Shown here: positions 60,273 through 64,000 of the stretch, piece by piece | Numbering within the stretch: the first letter of the stretch is position 1 | How the letters are laid out: every line of letters starts with the position of its first letter | NCBI RefSeq assembly: GCF_006274605.1 | Contig: NZ_CP040846.1 | Location: 1,247,041-1,311,040 of the forward strand | Source: Thermococcus indicus | Lineage (GTDB): Archaea > Methanobacteriota_B > Thermococci > Thermococcales > Thermococcaceae | Direction: 5' to 3' | Length of the DNA: 64,000 nucleotides | Made by a program: the position numbers and the translations under genes | Notes under the pieces: generated by a model | What the model saw: the letters and a program-made list of their open reading frames with translations, nothing else | Databases searched by the model: none | What the model was told of the DNA's origin: nothing

Positions 60273-61466
60273 ATGGAGATAGGTGTTGTTGGAAAGCCAA
60301 ACGTTGGGAAATCAACCTTTTTCTCTGCCGCGACCCTCGTTGACGTTGACATCGCCAATTATCCGTTCACTACGATAGACGCGAACGTTGGGGTCACCTA
60401 CGCGATAACCGAACACCCCTGCAAGGAACTTGGCTGCCAGCCAAACCCACAGAACTACGAGTACCGGGACGGAAAGGCGCTCATCCCGATAAAGATGATT
60501 GACGTTGCTGGGCTGGTTCCCGGGGCTCACGAGGGGCGTGGACTGGGCAACAAGTTCCTCGATGACCTCAGAATGGCCTCGGCTTTAATCCACGTCGTCG
60601 ATGTTACCGGAAAGACCGACGCCGAGGGCCAGCCGACCGACCACCACGACCCCGTGGAGGACATAGAGTTCCTTGAGAGGGAGATAGACTACTGGATCTA
60701 CGGCATCCTCCACAAGAACTGGGAGAAGTTCGCGAAGAGGATAAAGCTCCAGCACATCAAGCTCGCCCAGGCCATAGCAGACCAGCTGACGGGAATCGGG
60801 GTGAGCGAGGAGGATGCCTTCGAGGCCATTCACAAGCTCGGCCTGGACAACGACCCGACCAAGTGGAGCGATGAGGACTTACTGGCCTTCGTCCGCGAGC
60901 TGAGGAAGATAAACAAACCGATAATAATTGCCGCCAACAAGGCCGACGCTGCTGCTGACGCCCAGATAGAGCGCCTGATAAAGAAGGGGAAGAGCAGGGG
61001 TTACATAGTCGTTCCGACGAGTGCCGCGGCGGAGCTGACGCTGAGAAAGGCTGCCAAGGCGGGCTTCATCGACTACGTCCCAGGTTCAAGCGACTTCAAA
61101 ATCCTCAAGCCGATGAGTGGAAAGCAGGAGAAGGCGCTCATGCTCATAAAGGAGAAGGTTCTCGACCGCTTTGGCTCCACGGGGGTCCAGGAGGTAATAA
61201 ACCGGGCAACGTTTGAGCTCCTAAGGCTCATCCCCGTCTACCCCGTGGAGGACGAGCACAAGCTTACGGACCAGTTTGGAAACGTCCTGCCCCACGTCCA
61301 CCTGCTTCCGAAGGGTTCAACCCCCAGGGCCTTGGCATACAAGGTTCACACCGACCTCGGGGAGACCTTCCTCTACGCGGTGAACGCGAGAACCCACAGG
61401 CGGGTTGGGGAAGACTACGAGCTGGAGTTCAACGACATAATCAAGATAGTCGCCACCGCGCGCTGA
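60273..61466 (+). CDS. YchF/Obg-type NTPase with TGS domain
   Basis: A 397-residue GTPase-fold protein with the P-loop GKPNVGKSTFF, switch/G3 DVAGLVPGAHEG, G4 NKAD and a C-terminal TGS domain (LLRLIPVYPVEDEHKLTDQFGN...AYKVHTDLGETF). In the YchF group ATP is often preferred to GTP. It associates with ribosomes and stress responses in known cases. ATG 60273 follows GCGGTGGTGAGC. It is a common single-copy gene in archaea. Confidence 0.92.
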   Translation: MEIGVVGKPNVGKSTFFSAATLVDVDIANYPFTTIDANVGVTYAITEHPCKELGCQPNPQNYEYRDGKALIPIKMIDVAGLVPGAHEGRGLGNKFLDDLRMASALIHVVDVTGKTDAEGQPTDHHDPVEDIEFLEREIDYWIYGILHKNWEKFAKRIKLQHIKLAQAIADQLTGIGVSEEDAFEAIHKLGLDNDPTKWSDEDLLAFVRELRKINKPIIIAANKADAAADAQIERLIKKGKSRGYIVVPTSAAAELTLRKAAKAGFIDYVPGSSDFKILKPMSGKQEKALMLIKEKVLDRFGSTGVQEVINRATFELLRLIPVYPVEDEHKLTDQFGNVLPHVHLLPKGSTPRALAYKVHTDLGETFLYAVNARTHRRVGEDYELEFNDIIKIVATAR

Positions 61467-61483
61467 GCCAGAAGAGTTTTCTT

Positions 61484-62014
61484 TTAGATTTCTTCTTGTC
61501 CTCCCTTCTTCATCTTCTCTCTGATCAGCTCCTGATATAGCCTCGGCTCCACGTCCTTCTCAGTCAGGCCGAGCCTTTCAGCCACTTCCCAGATCACGCG
61601 CTTTGCCTTCTCGACATCATCGGAGATGACCTCTATATCGAGAAATGCCCCAAGCCCCTCGACCTCGCTCAGCTCGAAGGTGACGGTGCCCAGCTTGTAG
61701 ACGAGGCGGCGCTTTCTAACAACAATGTCCTCCCTGTAACCGAGCCGTTTGAGAATTTCAACGGTGGTTCCGAAGTCCGAGACCTCGACCTCTAGCTCAT
61801 CGAACTCCTCGTTTCGCCCGGGGTCCGCTATGCGCTTGTAGGTTAGAAAGGACTTCCCGAGGTTCGAGATTCTCCGAACCCGAAGAAGCTCATGTGGAGG
61901 AAGGGAGAAATAGAGATCCTCCTGGATTTCCTCCCGCACGAAGTCCGCACCCAGGGATTCTATGGCGGCCCTGGTCTGATTGAAGTCGATGCGAAACTTT
62001 ACCTCGATTTCCAT
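61484..62014 (-). CDS. CYTH-fold protein (class IV adenylate cyclase-like)
   Basis: A 176-residue CYTH/TTM fold protein with the ExExK start ([10 protein letters not shown]) and repeated basic/acidic strands (FLTYKRI, DELEVEV, FELSEVEGLGAFLDIEVIS). CYTH proteins bind triphosphates: adenylate cyclase, thiamine triphosphatase or polyphosphate hydrolases. It starts at 62014, sharing one base with the end of the Lrp-family gene, so they form one operon with ubiX. Function in archaea is open. Confidence 0.85.
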   Translation of the reverse strand: MEIEVKFRIDFNQTRAAIESLGADFVREEIQEDLYFSLPPHELLRVRRISNLGKSFLTYKRIADPGRNEEFDELEVEVSDFGTTVEILKRLGYREDIVVRKRRLVYKLGTVTFELSEVEGLGAFLDIEVISDDVEKAKRVIWEVAERLGLTEKDVEPRLYQELIREKMKKGGQEEI

Positions 62015-62496
62015 CAGACGCTCACCAGGAAACCCGCTAAGCTGTCCCCCTTGATGAATTCGTTCACGGGAAACACTTCCACCCTCTTTAGTGTGGGCAT
62101 GACCTTTATCGTCTCTTCCACGAATTTGTCAATCTGCTCCCGGTTTTCACCGCCGATTATAGCCAGAACCCCGTCCTTATCACTCCGCGCAACAGCTAGC
62201 ACGTTGGGGAGCAGGGACAGGGTTTTCATGAGGTACTGGATGTACCTTTCCAGAAAATCCTCGATAATGGGAGTCTCGGCCTGGACATAGACAATGGCAA
62301 GGGTTTTGGGCCGCAGCTGCTCGCCGAGCACTATGGTGTATTTCTCAATAAAGCTCCTCTCCTGGAGTTTCTTTATCCTGAAGTGTATGGTGGATTCCGG
62401 ACGATTTAACCTCTCTGCTATTTCAGATATCGTAAGCCTCGCGTCCTCTTTAAGCAGACGGAGTATCGCTCTGTCGAGGTCATCCAGCTGAACCAT
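62014..62496 (-). CDS. Lrp/AsnC-family transcription regulator
   Basis: A 160-residue regulator: N-terminal winged helix [20 protein letters not shown] and [19 protein letters not shown], then the RAM-type ligand domain ([16 protein letters not shown]...[16 protein letters not shown]). ATG 62496 is preferred because GGTGGGG is seven bases upstream. It overlaps the ubiX 3' end by 17 bases and the CYTH gene by one, so the three genes are co-expressed. The ligand is unknown. Confidence 0.9.
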   Translation of the reverse strand: MVQLDDLDRAILRLLKEDARLTISEIAERLNRPESTIHFRIKKLQERSFIEKYTIVLGEQLRPKTLAIVYVQAETPIIEDFLERYIQYLMKTLSLLPNVLAVARSDKDGVLAIIGGENREQIDKFVEETIKVMPTLKRVEVFPVNEFIKGDSLAGFLVSV

Positions 62497-63031
62497 TCTC
62501 ATTCCCCCACCGAGGGTAGATTTGATTATCGATCCCAAGAACATCTAGGATTTTTCCTATTATAAAGTTTGTTATATCGTCCAAAGTTTTGGGTTTTGTA
62601 TAAAATCCTGGGGATGCTGGCATCACCACTGCCCCTGCTTGGGTAACCCTCACCATGTTTTGCAGATGTATCAAGTTCAACGGCGTCTCCCTGACGAGCA
62701 GGATGAGCTTTCTCCTCTCCTTCAGCGCCACGTCCGCCGCCCGAGCGATTAGATTGTCAGCGTAGCCGTTCGCTATTGCCGAAAGGGTCTTCATCGAGCA
62801 CGGGGCTATCACCATGGCGTCGAAGGGATGTGAGCCGGACGCTATGGGGGCAAAAAGGTCGTCATCCATATAATCTGGCTTGAAATCGGCCCCCGTCTCG
62901 TGCCGGAGTACGGCGAGGCCCGTCTTCGAGGCAACCGTGATGACCTCGTGTCCCTTTTCTCTGAGCACATCGATGAGCCTGAGCCCGTAGACCGCGCCGC
63001 TGGCCCCTGTTATCGCGACTACCACCTTCAT
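62480..63031 (-). CDS. ubiX: UbiX flavin prenyltransferase
   Basis: A 183-residue flavoprotein that prenylates FMN to make the cofactor of UbiD decarboxylases. Marks: [63 protein letters not shown] and [10 protein letters not shown]. Length is standard. The substrate is dimethylallyl phosphate in most UbiX. No UbiD lies in the window. TATA near 63090 serves the divergent dacZ-like gene; the ubiX promoter is on the other side of the short gap. Confidence 0.92.
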   Translation of the reverse strand: MKVVVAITGASGAVYGLRLIDVLREKGHEVITVASKTGLAVLRHETGADFKPDYMDDDLFAPIASGSHPFDAMVIAPCSMKTLSAIANGYADNLIARAADVALKERRKLILLVRETPLNLIHLQNMVRVTQAGAVVMPASPGFYTKPKTLDDITNFIIGKILDVLGIDNQIYPRWGNENGSAG

Positions 63032-63136
63032 CTCTCACACCGATAAAACTACGTGCCGCCCGTTTTAACGTTTTCTGGACGCTCCGGGGCGGTAAGTTTT
63101 TATGTTCTCACGAATATCTCAGGACGGTTGGTGAGC

Positions 63137-63940
63137 ATGGGGCGGGAGATTCCTGAAGTTTTAATAAACAGCGCGATAGGAATCGTGAGGGAGCTTGGGG
63201 GCAAGGCCCTCGTCATTCTCGAGGATATCGACCCCGAGAGGCTTCGGGACGCGGGTGTTACAATAGTCATAGTCGGTTCCTCCTTTGACGTTGAGGAGGA
63301 GAAAGTCAAGCGGGTCTCGATACCCCAGAACCTCGACCTGAACAACATCCTGAACCTCATATCCGCGTTTCTGATAGAACACGACATCCTTGGGGAGGGC
63401 GACTCCTTCGTCTACGTCACCCGGGAGATGATAGGGATAAAGACCGTCAAAAAAAGCATATCCGCCATGAGGGGATTTTTTGCCCAGAATCAGAGCGTGC
63501 TCCAGCGGCTGCTTGAGATAACCATAGAACTGAGTGTGGAAGGCCGCGAGGGAACGCCCGTCGGGACGATATTCGTCATCGGCGACACCAGGCGCGTTCT
63601 CAGGCACTCCCATCAGCTCATCCCGAACCCGTTCAAGGGGCACAGGGTCAACGTTCTGGACAGGGACAGCAAGGAGATAATCAAGGAGTTCGCCCAGCTG
63701 GACGGGGCGTTTATAGTCCGCGACGACGGCAGGATCGCGGCCGCCGGCCGCTACCTGGAGGTCGAGCCGAAGGTCATAGACCTCATGCTTCCGCCAGGCC
63801 TGGGGAGCAGACACATAGCGGCCGCGGGAATAACGAAGCTCACCAAGGCGATGGCGATAAGCCTCTCCGAGAGCGGCACGATAAGAATATTCAAAAACGG
63901 CCTCATGCTCCTGGAGTACAACCCGAGGATAAGGTACTGA
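63137..63940 (+). CDS. dacZ: Diadenylate cyclase DacZ (c-di-AMP synthase)
   Basis: A 267-residue protein. The C-terminal DAC domain (about 120-267) has DGAFIVRDDGRI and GSRHIAAAGITK, the DGA and RHx motifs that bind ATP in DisA_N-type diadenylate cyclases. The N-terminal alpha/beta part (residues 1-110) is the archaeal DacZ-type extension. It makes cyclic di-AMP, which controls osmolyte and potassium transport and growth. ATG 63137 follows GGTTGGTGAGC. TATA TTTTTATG at about 63094-63101. Confidence 0.92.
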   Translation: MGREIPEVLINSAIGIVRELGGKALVILEDIDPERLRDAGVTIVIVGSSFDVEEEKVKRVSIPQNLDLNNILNLISAFLIEHDILGEGDSFVYVTREMIGIKTVKKSISAMRGFFAQNQSVLQRLLEITIELSVEGREGTPVGTIFVIGDTRRVLRHSHQLIPNPFKGHRVNVLDRDSKEIIKEFAQLDGAFIVRDDGRIAAAGRYLEVEPKVIDLMLPPGLGSRHIAAAGITKLTKAMAISLSESGTIRIFKNGLMLLEYNPRIRY

Positions 63941-64000
63941 CCTGGCGTCATCACGTTCTTCTGCCCCATTTCAGGCCTTTTTCTCCTAACCAGGGCCTTT

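Noticed and set aside
63053-63136. Longer N-terminus for DacZ
   Set aside because: The additional in-frame codons upstream of ATG 63137 overlap the TATA region and lack a ribosome site; the GGTGAGC before 63137 decides the start.
63951-64000. Possible C-terminal end of a minus-strand gene (RPWLGEKGLKWGRRT then stop)
   Set aside because: Only 15 codons are visible before the window edge, and another frame is also open; too little to call.

Overview
The window is chromosomal DNA of a hyperthermophilic archaeon of the order Thermococcales, most likely a Thermococcus. The evidence is a linked block of Gins15, PCNA and transcription factor TFS, archaeal TATA-type promoters with GGAGGTGA-type ribosome binding sites, an archaemetzincin, a DacZ-type diadenylate cyclase, a fused ribBA gene, paired TldD/PmbA genes and a CopR-type TRASH regulator. 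Genes are dense and often overlap by 1-4 bases. No rRNA, tRNA or CRISPR array was seen, and no stretch above 300 bases lacks a gene.

Layout: 1-1.3 kb, end of a Zn/Cd-type P-type ATPase and an acetyltransferase. 1.4-4.1 kb, an AT-rich patch of one secreted protein and several small membrane proteins, with a relic copy of the secreted protein's C-terminus and broken genes. 4.3-11.5 kb, a copper island: Met/His-rich DUF302 protein, CopB-like and CopA-like ATPases, SHOCT protein, Met-rich membrane protein, CopR and a thioredoxin-like protein. 11.7-16 kb, two large secreted proteins. 16-18.8 kb, Prx6-type peroxiredoxin and a molybdopterin oxidoreductase. 18.9-22.2 kb, the complete ribD-ribE-ribBA-ribH operon. 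22.3-24.1 kb, the Gins15/PCNA/TFS block. 24.3-27.2 kb, an ATPase with a nuclease-like tail and three tandem Ig-like paralogues. 27.3-37.4 kb, housekeeping genes (SHMT, permease, sirtuin, HAD, PAP2, MFS) and a second ATPase. 37.5-40.3 and 52.8-56.0 kb, two TldD/PmbA pairs, the second enclosing a DUF4258/DUF2283 pair. 41-45 kb, MazG, a racemase-like protein, MscS and CoaBC. 45.2-50 kb, a fluoride region: CrcB and DUF190, a cation/proton antiporter gene split by a TnpB element, a mini-element, and a fluoride riboswitch heading a terpenoid-cyclase-fold gene. 50-64 kb, archaemetzincin, PrxQ, pyruvate kinase, small membrane proteins, Asp racemase, a broken corA, YchF, CYTH, Lrp, UbiX and DacZ.

The strongest unexpected signal is the fluoride riboswitch (minus strand, 49871-49930). 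It lies directly upstream of a gene of the prenyltransferase/squalene-cyclase repeat fold, not of crcB. Next come the TnpB element with its matching 46-base mini-element (both inserted after TTAC and ending in TCAG), the toxin/immunity-like secreted-protein locus with a relic cassette, and paired operator-like palindromes at two ATPase promoters and at the divergent rib/oxidoreductase promoter. At least five genes carry single-base frame breaks, so read-level checks are needed before calling them true pseudogenes.
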